Shown here piece by piece: positions 31,704 to 40,707 of a DNA stretch of 64,000 bases. The notes beneath the pieces were generated by a model. That model had not been told where the DNA came from, did not search any database, and was given only the letters and a program-made list of their open reading frames with translations. Position 1 is the first letter of the stretch. Every line of letters begins with the position of its first letter. The position numbers and the translations under genes were made by a program. This stretch comes from CAKRJP01 sp963634745 (GTDB taxonomy: Bacteria > Bacillota > Clostridia > Lachnospirales > Lachnospiraceae). The DNA is taken from the NCBI GenBank assembly GCA_963634745.1, contig CAVHCX010000015.1, positions 1 through 64,000 on the forward strand. The letters are read 5' to 3'.

Positions 31704-33008
31704 TTATTGCTGCTTCATTGCTTCTGCAACGCAGTGTTTGATATAATCAACTCCCAGGGCTGTATTTATAGTTAGATCAAAATTGCTGGCAGCTCCCCAG
31801 CTGCAGCCGGTGTAGTAGTGGTAGTTGTCGGCTCTGAACTTGTCTTCCTTTTGCATCTTTGTCTTTGCATCCTTTTCGGAAAGGTTTAATCTGCCCATCA
31901 CCCGTTTGATTCTCTGGTCCATAGGCGCTGTAAAGAAAAGCTTCAGGCAATTGGCGTCATTTCTTAGAACATAATCCGAACAGCGGCCGATAATGACGCA
32001 GTTTCCTTCTCTGGCAAGATCTTTTACGACCTTAGATTCGGCCTCGAAAATTTTATCCTTAGGGGCTTCCACCTCGGAGTTGGAATAGATATACATTTGG
32101 TTTACCAAGTCATAAAGAAAACTGCTGGTCATCATTTCTTCATTTTTCTTAATAAATTCCGGAGTATATCCTGTCGTTCCGGCTGTCATGGCAATGATTT
32201 CCTGGTCGTAAAATTTAAAACCAAAGGCGTCTGCCAGTTTCTTTCCTATTTCATGTCCGCCACTACCAAACTGTCGGCCGATGACGATGACATTTTTCTT
32301 AAAGTCCGGATTTACTGCCGCCGGCTGAGAAGCAGCCGCAGCCTCTGTCTCGGAAGTGTTTGAGCTGGCTTTATCCGGGAATAACAGGGGCTTTATAAAA
32401 GCCAGGCGTTTTCCAAAGACTCTTGCTACATAGCCAACTAAGAGAGCCGCGATAATGGTACCTTCTCTGACTCCCACAAGTTTTCCGGAAAAAACAAAGG
32501 AGAGGATGGCTGCGATGACGGACATAGAAACGTCAAAGCAGATTTTTGTAGTACCAAAATTGGTCTTCCAGGTAAGGACAATGGCTCTTACAAAGGACTC
32601 TCCGGGAAGCATTACCACATCTGCCAGAACTTCCATATAGACACCAAATCCTAAAATCAGGCATCCTACCAGAAGATAAACAATTTTCATAAGATAGTTT
32701 TCCGGGTGGACCCAAAAAAATAGCAGCATGGTCAGGTCGATAAAATATCCAAAAATAATGGATACAGGAATCTGCAGGAGATGTTCCATCTTAAAGTTCT
32801 TTCTTAAAATAAGAATTTGTAAAAGAATTAAAAAGATGCTAAAGAAAATGGTGAAATTTCCTAAGGTGAAGGGAAAGTTCAGGCTTAGCACATAGGGAAT
32901 CGATGAAATCGGTGAGGTACCCAGACTGGCCTTTGTGATCAGACTGACCCCCAGGGAGTTGACAAAGAGTCCCAGTAAAAATACAAGGTAGGCTTTAAGT
33001 TTGTTCAT
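31704..33008 (-). CDS. YczE/YitT-like membrane domain fused to a cytidylate kinase-like domain
   Basis: Protein of 434 residues. Residues 1 to about 205 are a five- or six-helix YczE/YyaS-type membrane domain (LGLFVNSLGVSLITKASLGTSPIS is the family start). After a short Ala/Ser/Thr linker, residues about 233-434 form a P-loop cytidylate kinase-like domain (Cytidylate_kin2): VIGRQFGSGGHEIGKKLADAFGFKFYDQEII, with CVIIGRCSDYVL and the lid region RVMGRLNLSEKDAKTKM. The kinase-like part usually occurs alone as a soluble protein. Fusion to a membrane protein suggests a sensor or regulator of nucleotide or phosphate compounds at the membrane. It lies downstream of marR and is probably under its control. 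Confidence 0.85.
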   Translation of the reverse strand: MNKLKAYLVFLLGLFVNSLGVSLITKASLGTSPISSIPYVLSLNFPFTLGNFTIFFSIFLILLQILILRKNFKMEHLLQIPVSIIFGYFIDLTMLLFFWVHPENYLMKIVYLLVGCLILGFGVYMEVLADVVMLPGESFVRAIVLTWKTNFGTTKICFDVSMSVIAAILSFVFSGKLVGVREGTIIAALLVGYVARVFGKRLAFIKPLLFPDKASSNTSETEAAAASQPAAVNPDFKKNVIVIGRQFGSGGHEIGKKLADAFGFKFYDQEIIAMTAGTTGYTPEFIKKNEEMMTSSFLYDLVNQMYIYSNSEVEAPKDKIFEAESKVVKDLAREGNCVIIGRCSDYVLRNDANCLKLFFTAPMDQRIKRVMGRLNLSEKDAKTKMQKEDKFRADNYHYYTGCSWGAASNFDLTINTALGVDYIKHCVAEAMKQQ

Positions 33009-33058
33009 TAATAGGTTCCTTCTTTCTTTTTTTGTTTCTTGCTAGTCTTCATGAGTCA

Positions 33059-33097
33059 TATGACTTATTCATATGTCTTATTAGTATGTCTTATTGC
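33059..33097. repeat. three tandem 13-bp repeats after marR
   Basis: Units TATGACTTATTCA, TATGTCTTATTAG and TATGTCTTATTGC follow one another, overlapping the 3' end of marR, and abut the palindrome AGTCATATGACT (33054-33065). They lie just upstream of the fusion gene's ribosome binding region and may be protein-binding sites. Confidence 0.65.
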
Positions 33098-33519
33098 AGG
33101 AGGCTCTCCCATAGGTTCTTGCAGATTTTTTCATAAGTTTTCATGAAAGCTTTCGTCTCTTCCGGGGAAATGTCCCAAAAGGCCAGGCTTTCAATATCTT
33201 TAAAGCTTTCTTCCACGATTTTTTGGCCTTTTCTTCCCTCTTCGGTCAGAAAAATATGGAAGGTTCTGCGATTCCCATTTAAGATTCTTCGCTCGATCAG
33301 GCCCTTTTCTTCCATACGATTTAATATAGAAGTAAGAGATCCTGCTTCGATCAGACAGCCGGCAGCAATGTCCTTCTGGCTGGCGCCGTCGTGATCCTTC
33401 AAAAAATCCAGGACCTTTGGTTGCCCCAGGGTGAGACCGGTATGTTTGATCTGCTCTAAAAGATGCTTTTGAATCAGCATTTGATTTGCCATGGTTAGGT
33501 AATGAAAAGATCTGTCCAT
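33091..33519 (-). CDS. MarR-family transcriptional regulator
   Basis: Protein of 142 residues with the MarR winged helix: LTLGQPKVLDFLKDHDGASQKDIAAGCLIEAGSLTSILNRMEEKGLIERR, then the wing NGNRRTFHIFLTEEGRK. AGGAGG precedes ATG 33519. A perfect promoter stands upstream with a TTATAAT-based inverted repeat over it, consistent with autoregulation. It probably also controls the downstream membrane/kinase fusion gene. Confidence 0.9.
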   Translation of the reverse strand: MDRSFHYLTMANQMLIQKHLLEQIKHTGLTLGQPKVLDFLKDHDGASQKDIAAGCLIEAGSLTSILNRMEEKGLIERRILNGNRRTFHIFLTEEGRKGQKIVEESFKDIESLAFWDISPEETKAFMKTYEKICKNLWESLLQ

Positions 33520-33540
33520 AAAGATTCCTCCTGCAAAAAG

Positions 33541-33567
33541 TTATAATCCTAACTATTGGAATTATAA
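33541..33567 (-). promoter_or_regulatory. candidate MarR operator
   Basis: TTATAATCC and its complement GGAATTATAA form an imperfect inverted repeat overlapping the -10 and the start of transcription, a typical MarR repressor position. Confidence 0.5.
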
Positions 33568-33589
33568 TTATTTGCTTAAAGAATGTCAA
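33561..33589 (-). promoter_or_regulatory. consensus promoter of marR
   Basis: Minus strand TTGACA (33584-33589), 17 bases, TATAAT (33561-33566). Confidence 0.88.
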
Positions 33590-33612
33590 TAAAAGCTCTG
33601 TAAGGGGAGATA

Positions 33613-33667
33613 AAAGACAAAAAGACCTTCGGGGCAGGAACTTATTTGTAAGAACCTGCCCCGGAGG
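33613..33667 (-). terminator. terminator after gdhA
   Basis: Minus strand CCTCCGGGGCAGG / CCTGCCCCGAAGG hairpin (33626-33667) followed by TCTTTTTGTCTTTT. Confidence 0.85.
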
Positions 33668-33731
33668 ACTCAAGAAGGTAATTTATAAAATGATTTAATA
33701 AGAAAATTTCTAAAAGGATATGCTAAGTGAT

Positions 33732-35003
33732 TTACGGGAAGATACCCTTGATTTCCTCTGCGTAAACTAATTTCCTAAGGGCTACGATATAGGCGGCCAT
33801 ACGATAGCTACAATTGCACTCTTTCTTGGTATTTAAAATGTCTAAGAAGGCCTTGCTCATAAGATCTCCTAACATCTCGTTTACCCGGTCTCTGGTCCAG
33901 GTGAGCTCCTGGATATTTTGTACCCACTCAAAGTAGGATACAATAACACCACCACAGTTGGCGAAAATATCAGGGATTACAGGGATTCCTCGGGCTTCAA
34001 GAACCTTGTCACCTGCTTCACTTGTAGGACCGTTGGCTGCCTCAATCACATAGGAGCATTTCACTTTTTCAGCCACCTCGGCAGTGATCTGATTTTCCAA
34101 GGCTGCCGGAATCAGTACATCACATTCGCAGGTAAGAAGCTCTTCGTTTGTAATATGTTCTACGCCGGCTGCATTGTAATCCTTTAAAAGATTTCCCTTG
34201 GTCTCTAAAAATTCAGAGATTTCGGAAATGTCAAGACCGGTTGCCTTATATAATCCGCCGGAGACGTCGCTGACAGCTACAACCTTGATATCTCTGTGAT
34301 AGAAAATTCTTGCGGCATTGCTTCCTACATTTCCCATGCCCTGGATCGCAATGCGGGCTTTCTTGATATCCTTTCCCTGCTCGTGTAAAAGGAATTTGGT
34401 GCTGTAGTAGACGCCACGGCCGGTAGCTGAATTACGACCTCTGGAACCGCCTAATTCTACCGGCTTTCCGGTAACGACTCCCGGGCAAGGTTTTCCGGCT
34501 AATTGGCTGTAGGTGTCTAAGATCCAAGCCATGGTCTGGGCGTTGGTATTTACATCCGGAGCCGGAATATCGGTGTCGGCTCCGATAATAGGAGCAATGG
34601 CAAAGGTATAACGTCTGGTCAGTCTTCTGAGTTCACCCTTTGATAATTTGGAAGGATCCACTTTGATACCGCCCTTAGCGCCACCGTATGGGATGTTAGC
34701 TACCGCACATTTTAGGGACATCCATACAGATAAGGCTTTCACCTCGCTGAGGGTACAATCCTGATGGAAACGGATACCTCCTTTGAATGGTCCACGGATA
34801 TTGGAATGCTGGACTCTGTAGCCTTCAAATACTTCCACATGTCCATCGTCCATTTCTACAGGAAGATAAACTTTTGTTTCCCGCTGAGGATTCTTGATGA
34901 TGTCGAACATATTTGTATTGATGTGTCCGATCTTCACAGCTTCCTCCATAACGTCAACAACATTTTTGTAAGGATCGTAAGTGGTCTTTGTTTCTGAATT
35001 CAT
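33732..35003 (-). CDS. gdhA: glutamate dehydrogenase (Glu/Leu/Phe/Val dehydrogenase family)
   Basis: Protein of 423 residues catalysing reversible oxidative deamination of Glu to 2-oxoglutarate and ammonia. Landmarks: VQHSNIRGPFKGGIRFHQD, the catalytic-Lys segment IPYGGAKGGIKVDP, DIPAPDVNTNAQTMAWI, and the NAD-domain glycine motif IQGMGNVGSNAA. ATG 35003 with AAGGAG nine bases upstream is used; the 28 extra upstream codons begin at the predicted transcription start. Its length matches hexameric NAD-type fermentative enzymes. It is divergent from the Lrp-type gene, which is a plausible regulator. Together with 4-hydroxybutyrate dehydrogenase it may link Glu to reduced C4 products. Confidence 0.93.
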   Translation of the reverse strand: MNSETKTTYDPYKNVVDVMEEAVKIGHINTNMFDIIKNPQRETKVYLPVEMDDGHVEVFEGYRVQHSNIRGPFKGGIRFHQDCTLSEVKALSVWMSLKCAVANIPYGGAKGGIKVDPSKLSKGELRRLTRRYTFAIAPIIGADTDIPAPDVNTNAQTMAWILDTYSQLAGKPCPGVVTGKPVELGGSRGRNSATGRGVYYSTKFLLHEQGKDIKKARIAIQGMGNVGSNAARIFYHRDIKVVAVSDVSGGLYKATGLDISEISEFLETKGNLLKDYNAAGVEHITNEELLTCECDVLIPAALENQITAEVAEKVKCSYVIEAANGPTSEAGDKVLEARGIPVIPDIFANCGGVIVSYFEWVQNIQELTWTRDRVNEMLGDLMSKAFLDILNTKKECNCSYRMAAYIVALRKLVYAEEIKGIFP

Positions 35004-35092
35004 TGGGATGAACTCCTTTCTTAGCTTATATAGTAGTGGCAAGGCTAACAGATTTGTTTGGGAGGTTTCTGCCTGTCCCTTGCACAAGCAGG

Positions 35093-35121
35093 AATATAAA
35101 CCTGAATAAAAAACAAGTCAA
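35093..35121 (-). promoter_or_regulatory. promoter of gdhA
   Basis: Minus strand TTGACT (35116-35121), 17 bases, TATATT (35093-35098). It is 48 bases from the divergent lrp promoter, so a regulator binding between could act on both. Confidence 0.75.
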
Positions 35122-35168
35122 TAATTTGGGAGGAAGAGCGTTGATATTTAAAAACTTTTGCAAAAAAC

Positions 35169-35197
35169 TTGAAAAGCACAAGAAAAAGGGATAAAAT
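35169..35197 (+). promoter_or_regulatory. promoter of the Lrp-type gene
   Basis: TTGAAA (35169-35174), 17 bases, TAAAAT (35192-35197). The TTG opening the longest frame is the -35 box. Confidence 0.7.
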
Positions 35198-35228
35198 ACT
35201 TAAAAAAATAAAGCGAGAAGGTGAAGGC

Positions 35229-35702
35229 TTGAAAAATTACGAGATTGACAATATTGACCGACAGATTTTGAATCTTCTTAGTGAAAATGCCAGGATGCCC
35301 ATCAAGGAGCTGGCGGAGCATGTATTTTTATCCTCCCCTGCAGTTTCGGCAAGAATCAGTAATCTGGAAAAAAATGGATATATTACCGGCTACCATGCGG
35401 TGCTAAGTCCTATGGCTTTAGGCTATTATATAAAGGCATTTATTTGTTTGGATCTAGAACCGCAGGATAAGGAACGCTTTTATCCATACATTCGGGAGAA
35501 GAAAAATATTATCGAGTGCAACTGCGTCACAGGAGATTACTCCATGCTGATTGAGGGGCTCTTTCATACCACAGATGAGCTGGACCAGTTTGTAAATGAT
35601 ATCCACCAGTTTGGGAAAACCAGAACCCTGGTGGTATTTTCCACTTCGGTGGAGCACAGGGAGGTAAAGGTTCCGGTGGTCGCTACAGAGAAAGAAAAAT
35701 AA
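35229..35702 (+). CDS. Lrp/AsnC-family regulator
   Basis: Protein of 157 residues. N-terminal HTH (IDNIDRQILNLLSENARMPIKELAEHVFLSSPAVSARISNLEKNGYI) and a C-terminal RAM ligand/oligomer domain (VTGDYSMLIEGLFHTTDELDQFV). TTG 35229, with AAGGTGAAGG just upstream, is chosen because the -10 of the promoter lies at 35192. It stands between gdhA (divergent) and a 4-hydroxybutyrate dehydrogenase 37 bases downstream. Such regulators sense amino acids, so a glutamate- or related amino-acid-responsive switch is likely. Confidence 0.88.
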   Translation: MKNYEIDNIDRQILNLLSENARMPIKELAEHVFLSSPAVSARISNLEKNGYITGYHAVLSPMALGYYIKAFICLDLEPQDKERFYPYIREKKNIIECNCVTGDYSMLIEGLFHTTDELDQFVNDIHQFGKTRTLVVFSTSVEHREVKVPVVATEKEK

Positions 35703-35739
35703 TAAGAAAAATGATCATAAAGATAGAAAGGAATTCGAC

Positions 35740-36855
35740 ATGAAATTATTTCAGCAAAAAACCACAATCGAGACTTATGAGACAGCAGCAGCTTTTGTAA
35801 AGGAGTATGGGATCGGTCAGGGCGATTTTGTTCTTGCCAGCAAAAGCACCTTTGATACTTATTTTGCCCCCTTACACATAGAAGCAAGAGTGGAATATAA
35901 GAGTAAATACGGAGCAGGAGAGCCTACAGATGCCATGATTGACGCCCTGCTTAAGGATTATAGAAGTTCCGGCTGTGATAGGATCATTGCCATTGGCGGT
36001 GGTGCGGTGATTGATATGGCCAAGGTCTTGGTCTTAAAAGGAGAGGCTAGCACAGAAGAAATATTTACAAGAAAAGTGCCTTTGGAAAAAGCCCATACTT
36101 TAATCGCAGTTCCTACAACCTGTGGCGCCGGCTCTGAGGTTTCCAATGTTTCCATTACAGAGCTTGCCAGCATTCATAGTAAATTGGGCCTGGCAGATGA
36201 TTCCATTTATGCAGATAAGGCCGTATTGATTCCGGAGCTTTTGACCAAGCTTCCTTATTCTTTCTTTGCTACCAGCGCCATTGACGCCTTTATTCATGCC
36301 ATCGAATCCTATGTATCTCCAAAGGCCAACCTCTATACCAGAATGTTTAGCAAGCAGGCCATGAAAATGATCTTGGATGGCTTCAAACAGTTGGTAGAAT
36401 TTGGACCGGATAAGCGCCTGGACCTTTTAGAGCAATTCCTTGTAGCCAGCAATCTTGCCGGAGTAGCTTTTGGAAATGCAGGAACAGGGGCGGTACATGC
36501 CATGTCCTATCCTTTAAGTGGGGTCTATCACGTAACCCACGGAGAGGCAAATTATCAGTTCCTTACCGCGGTTTTTGCGGAATATCAGCGCTTGAATCCT
36601 AGTGGGGATTTGGTGGAATTAAATCAGTACCTGGCAGGACTTCTTGCATGCGACCCCGACCAGGTATATACAGAATTAGAGACCTTGCTGGATAAGATCA
36701 TTTCCAGAAAGAAACTGAGAGATTATGGAATGAAGGAGGAGGAGATCCACGAATTTGCAGTAAGTGTGGAAGCGGGCCAGCAGCGACTTTTAAATCAAAG
36801 CTATGTGAAATTTAGCATCCCTCAGATGGAAGCGATTTATCGAAAGCTATATTAA
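35740..36855 (+). CDS. 4hbD: iron-dependent 4-hydroxybutyrate dehydrogenase
   Basis: Protein of 371 residues, equal in length to the Clostridium kluyveri 4-hydroxybutyrate dehydrogenase and with recognisable similarity throughout (for example RIIAIGGGAVIDMAKVL, VPTTCGAGSEVSNVSI, AFGNAGTGAVHAMSYPLSG and YHVTHGEANY, and the C-terminal LREYGMKEEEI-type ending). Iron ligands are the Asp/His residues in SAIDAFIHAIES and the later VHAMSYP and HVTHGEA histidines. It reduces succinate semialdehyde to 4-hydroxybutyrate with NADH. It lies directly after the Lrp-type gene, probably co-transcribed. No 4-hydroxybutyrate CoA-transferase or dehydratase is in the window, so the rest of that pathway must be elsewhere. 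Confidence 0.85.
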   Translation: MKLFQQKTTIETYETAAAFVKEYGIGQGDFVLASKSTFDTYFAPLHIEARVEYKSKYGAGEPTDAMIDALLKDYRSSGCDRIIAIGGGAVIDMAKVLVLKGEASTEEIFTRKVPLEKAHTLIAVPTTCGAGSEVSNVSITELASIHSKLGLADDSIYADKAVLIPELLTKLPYSFFATSAIDAFIHAIESYVSPKANLYTRMFSKQAMKMILDGFKQLVEFGPDKRLDLLEQFLVASNLAGVAFGNAGTGAVHAMSYPLSGVYHVTHGEANYQFLTAVFAEYQRLNPSGDLVELNQYLAGLLACDPDQVYTELETLLDKIISRKKLRDYGMKEEEIHEFAVSVEAGQQRLLNQSYVKFSIPQMEAIYRKLY

Positions 36856-36884
36856 GAGGCGAGAAGAGTCTAGATAAAATCCTC

Positions 36885-36913
36885 TTTGAGGATCTAAAGA
36901 TTAATGTTATAAT
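36885..36913 (+). promoter_or_regulatory. promoter of the murE-led gene run
   Basis: TTTGAG (36885-36890), 17 bases, TATAAT (36908-36913). A small ATCCTC/GAGGAT hairpin overlaps the -35 region. Confidence 0.6.
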
Positions 36914-36951
36914 GAGGGTTGGCAAAAATATCCAAATTTAAAGGAGGATGT

Positions 36952-38418
36952 ATGAAATTAACACAGTTATTAGAACGTTTAGAATATAAGGTCTTACAGG
37001 GAAGTGATAAGATCCAGGTTGGAGAACTCATTAACGATTCCAGAAAGGTCAAGGAGGGCAGCGTATTTGTCTGCATCAGCGGAGCCGTGTCTGACGGTCA
37101 TGTATACGTGGAAGATGTAGCTAAAAAGGGAGCTGCCGCAGTGATCGTTGAAAAAGAAGTGGAGGCTCCTAAGGATCTTACCGTTATCAAAGTAGAGGAC
37201 ACCCGCTATGCACTGGCTTTAATGTCTGCTGCTTATTTTGGCTATCCGGCAGAGAAGCTTCATGTGATCGGAATTACCGGAACCAAGGGCAAGACCACCA
37301 CGACTTATATGGTAAAGTCCATTTTAGAGGGCGTGGGTCGCAAAGTTGGTCTGATTGGAACTATAGAGGCTATTATTGGGGATAAGAGCATTCCGGCAAA
37401 TAATACCACCCCGGAGTCCTATACCATCCAAAAATATTTTGCGGAAATGGTGGAAGCAGGATGCGATACAGTTGTTATGGAGGTTTCCTCCCAGGGACTT
37501 ATGCTTCACCGCGTGGCAGGTATTCAGTTTGAGATCGGTATCTTTACCAATTTGGGAGAAGACCACATCGGTCCAAACGAGCACAAGGATTTTGAGGACT
37601 ACAAAAGATGCAAGGGAATCTTGTTTAGCCAGTGCAATTTGGGCATTGCCAATGTGGACGATCCTTGGTATGAGGATGTATTTAAAAATGCCACCTGCAA
37701 GAGAGAGACCTTCGGTTTTTCTGAGAAAGCAGACCTTCGTGCTACCAATGTAGAGCATGTTTCAAGACCGGGATACTTGGGAATGAAATACCATGTCAGC
37801 GGACTTATGGACTTTGATGTGGAAATTGACATTCCGGGAGATTTCAGTGTCTATAACTCCCTGACGGCCATTGCAGTTTGCAGACATTTTAATGTGCCGG
37901 TAGAGACCATCAAGGCAGCCCTTAAGGTAGCCAAGGTAAAGGGCCGCATTGAGATGATTAAGGTTTCTGATGACTTTGCTTTAATGATCGATTATGCCCA
38001 CAATGCTATGGCTTTAGAGAGCCTTCTTCGTACCTTGAGAGACTATAATCCGAAACGCCTGGTTACGGTCTTTGGATGTGGCGGAAACCGCGCAAAGAGT
38101 CGCCGCTATGAGATGGGAGAGGTGTCCGGCCGTATGTCAGATTTTACCATTATTACCTCCGATAATCCAAGATTCGAGGAACCCCAGGCCATTATCGATG
38201 ATATTGTAACGGGAATCGAAAAGACCGACGGAAAATATATTACCATCTGTGACAGAAAAGAAGCCATCAAGTATGCCATTGAAAATGGACAGCCAGGGGA
38301 TGTTATTATCCTGGCAGGAAAGGGTCATGAGACCTATCAGGAAATTGAGGGTGTAAAGCATGACATGGATGAGCGTGTTCTGATCCGGGAAGTCTTGGAA
38401 GAACTGAAAGAGAAATAA
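36952..38418 (+). CDS. murE: UDP-N-acetylmuramoyl-tripeptide synthetase, meso-DAP type
   Basis: Protein of 488 residues adding the third peptide residue to UDP-MurNAc-L-Ala-D-Glu during peptidoglycan synthesis. The ATP site is GITGTKGKTTT (near residue 108); the carbamylated-Lys and Mg region follows; the amino-acid selecting motif at about 404 is DNPR, the meso-diaminopimelate signature rather than the DxPN of lysine-adding enzymes. ATG 36952 with AAGGAGG replaces an upstream TTG frame. First of a long co-directional run of housekeeping genes. Confidence 0.93.
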   Translation: MKLTQLLERLEYKVLQGSDKIQVGELINDSRKVKEGSVFVCISGAVSDGHVYVEDVAKKGAAAVIVEKEVEAPKDLTVIKVEDTRYALALMSAAYFGYPAEKLHVIGITGTKGKTTTTYMVKSILEGVGRKVGLIGTIEAIIGDKSIPANNTTPESYTIQKYFAEMVEAGCDTVVMEVSSQGLMLHRVAGIQFEIGIFTNLGEDHIGPNEHKDFEDYKRCKGILFSQCNLGIANVDDPWYEDVFKNATCKRETFGFSEKADLRATNVEHVSRPGYLGMKYHVSGLMDFDVEIDIPGDFSVYNSLTAIAVCRHFNVPVETIKAALKVAKVKGRIEMIKVSDDFALMIDYAHNAMALESLLRTLRDYNPKRLVTVFGCGGNRAKSRRYEMGEVSGRMSDFTIITSDNPRFEEPQAIIDDIVTGIEKTDGKYITICDRKEAIKYAIENGQPGDVIILAGKGHETYQEIEGVKHDMDERVLIREVLEELKEK

Positions 38419-38450
38419 AATTTATTGAGAAAAAAAGAAAGGGGGACCAA

Positions 38451-40679
38451 ATGTACGCAGACATCATTGTGGATATAAGCCATGAAAAATTAGACCGCGT
38501 CTTTCAGTATAAGGTCCCCCGGGACATGGAAGGTAAGCTTTCGGAGGGGATGGAGGTTGTCATACCCTTTGGCAAGGGAAACCGGGAGATCCGTGGATAT
38601 ATCGTAGGTTTTTCGGAAGATACGGACTACGATAAGGATAAGATCAAGGAGATTTTGCGGATTTCTGAAAATGCTGTAAGGATTGAGTCTAAACTCATTG
38701 CCCTGGCAGCATGGATGAAATCCTACTATGGAGGCACCTTGATCCAGTCCCTAAAGACAAGTCTTCCGATTAAGAAAAAAGAAAAAGTTCAGGAGAGTAA
38801 GACCATAAAGCTTCTCTTGTCAAAAGAGGAGGGGGAGGCGAAGCTTGAACTTTATTTGCATAAAAATCAAAAAGCAAGAGCCAGACTTTTAGCGGCGCTT
38901 TTGGAGCAGCCGGAGCAAGATTACGGGCTCTTAAAAAGAACCCTTCATATCACCAAGCCGGTGGTGGATGCTATGGTGGATCAAAAAGTTATTTCCATAA
39001 CTTCCCAGCTGGCCTTCAGAAATCCCATTCACTATGAGATCAAGGAGCGCCAGGATCTGACTTTTTCAGAAGATCAAAAACAAGTGATAGATAGCTTTTG
39101 GGCAGATTATGAAAAGGGAATAAGAAAGACTTACTTGCTCCATGGGGTCACAGGCAGCGGTAAGACTGAAGTCTATATGGAGATGATCGCAAGGGTTTTA
39201 AAGGAGGGGCGTCAGGCCATTTTCCTAATCCCGGAAATCTCCCTGACCTACCAGACCGTACTGCGTTTTTACGGAAGATTTGGAAGTCGGGTGTCGGTGC
39301 TTAATTCAAAAATGTCCGCGGGAGAGCGGTCAGACCAGATGGAGCGGGTGAAACGAGGAGAGGTTGATGTGATGATCGGCCCAAGATCGGCCTTATTCAC
39401 CCCTTTTTCACGACTTGGATTGATTGTGATGGACGAGGAACATGAAAATTCCTATAAAAGTGAGCAGACCCCCAGGTACCATGCCAGAGAAGTGGCTATC
39501 AAGCGGGGAGAATTAGAGGATGCCAGTGTAGTCTTAGGTTCTGCAACCCCTTCCTTGGAGTCTTATCATGCCTGTAAGATTGGGCAGTTTAAACTCTTGG
39601 AGCTAAAAGACCGAATTGGAGAAAGAGGACTCCCTCAGGTTTATATTCAGGACATGCGGGAGGAGCTTTCTAAGGGCAATCGGTCTATTTTAAGTGACAA
39701 GCTAAGGGAGCTTATGAAGGACCGTTTGCAAAAGGGGCAGCAGACTATACTTTTTATCAACCGAAGGGGCTATGCCGGCTTCCTATCTTGCAGAGCCTGC
39801 GGTTATGTAGTAAAATGTCCCCACTGTGACGTCTCCTTGGCCCTTCACAGAGGGGGGAAGATGGTTTGTCATTATTGCGGATATACAAGAAGCCAAATCA
39901 ATGCCTGCCCCTCCTGTGGGTCTTCTTATATCGGAGAGTTTAAGGCGGGGACCCAGCAGATTGAAGACATGGTCAAACGGACCTTCCCCACGGCAAGGGT
40001 CCTGCGAATGGATCTAGATACCACCAGGAAAAAGGATGGATATGAGAAAATTTTAGAAAAATTCGGAAGTGGGGAGGCAGACATCCTCCTTGGTACCCAG
40101 ATGATCGTAAAGGGACATGATTTTCCCAATGTTACCTTGGTGGGTGTGCTGGCGGCAGACATGTCCCTGCATACCAATGATTACCGGGCAGGGGAGCGCA
40201 CCTTTCAGCTTTTGACCCAGGCGGCAGGACGAGCCGGCAGGGGACAAGAATCCGGTGAGGTTGTGATCCAGACCTACAGTCCGGACCATTATAGTATTAC
40301 ACTTGCGGCAGAACAGGATTACCGGGGCTTCTATGAAAAAGAGATGGAATATAGGGATCTTTGCGGCTATCCGCCGGCAAATGAGCTCTTGGCCATTCTT
40401 ATGACAGGGCCCGATGAAAAACAGCTGGAATTGGCAGCAGGCTATATCAAGGCTTTTGCCCTTAAATACAATAAGGATAAGAAAATTACTATTATCGGAC
40501 CTGCAAGTCCCTATGTAGGCAAGGTCAATGATGTTTATCGAAGAGTTATTTATATAAAAAGTCAAGACTATAAGTTGCTGGTGCATACCAAGGACTTGCT
40601 GGAAAAATATATTGAGATCAATTCAGGATTTAACACCATGGGAATACAGTTTGATTTTAATCCTATGAACGTGTTTTAG
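38451..40679 (+). CDS. priA: primosomal replication-restart helicase
   Basis: Protein of 742 residues that restarts stalled replication forks. N-terminal DNA-binding domain; helicase Walker A GVTGSGKTEVYM; DEEH box (VMDEEHENSYKSEQTPRYHA, motif II plus the aromatic-rich loop); zinc-binding cysteine array CRACGYVVKCPHCDVSL...CHYCGY...CPSCGS; and motif V/VI LLTQAAGRAGRG. Length and order are normal for PriA. Start ATG follows a G-rich ribosome binding site 33 bases after murE. Confidence 0.96.
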   Translation: MYADIIVDISHEKLDRVFQYKVPRDMEGKLSEGMEVVIPFGKGNREIRGYIVGFSEDTDYDKDKIKEILRISENAVRIESKLIALAAWMKSYYGGTLIQSLKTSLPIKKKEKVQESKTIKLLLSKEEGEAKLELYLHKNQKARARLLAALLEQPEQDYGLLKRTLHITKPVVDAMVDQKVISITSQLAFRNPIHYEIKERQDLTFSEDQKQVIDSFWADYEKGIRKTYLLHGVTGSGKTEVYMEMIARVLKEGRQAIFLIPEISLTYQTVLRFYGRFGSRVSVLNSKMSAGERSDQMERVKRGEVDVMIGPRSALFTPFSRLGLIVMDEEHENSYKSEQTPRYHAREVAIKRGELEDASVVLGSATPSLESYHACKIGQFKLLELKDRIGERGLPQVYIQDMREELSKGNRSILSDKLRELMKDRLQKGQQTILFINRRGYAGFLSCRACGYVVKCPHCDVSLALHRGGKMVCHYCGYTRSQINACPSCGSSYIGEFKAGTQQIEDMVKRTFPTARVLRMDLDTTRKKDGYEKILEKFGSGEADILLGTQMIVKGHDFPNVTLVGVLAADMSLHTNDYRAGERTFQLLTQAAGRAGRGQESGEVVIQTYSPDHYSITLAAEQDYRGFYEKEMEYRDLCGYPPANELLAILMTGPDEKQLELAAGYIKAFALKYNKDKKITIIGPASPYVGKVNDVYRRVIYIKSQDYKLLVHTKDLLEKYIEINSGFNTMGIQFDFNPMNVF

Positions 40680-40707
40680 CTTAGAAAAATAGGAAGGAAA
40701 ATATACG

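Noticed and set aside
35004..35087. 28-codon N-terminal extension of glutamate dehydrogenase
   Set aside because: It begins at the predicted transcription start, lacks a ribosome binding site and is not part of the family; AAGGAG precedes ATG 35003.
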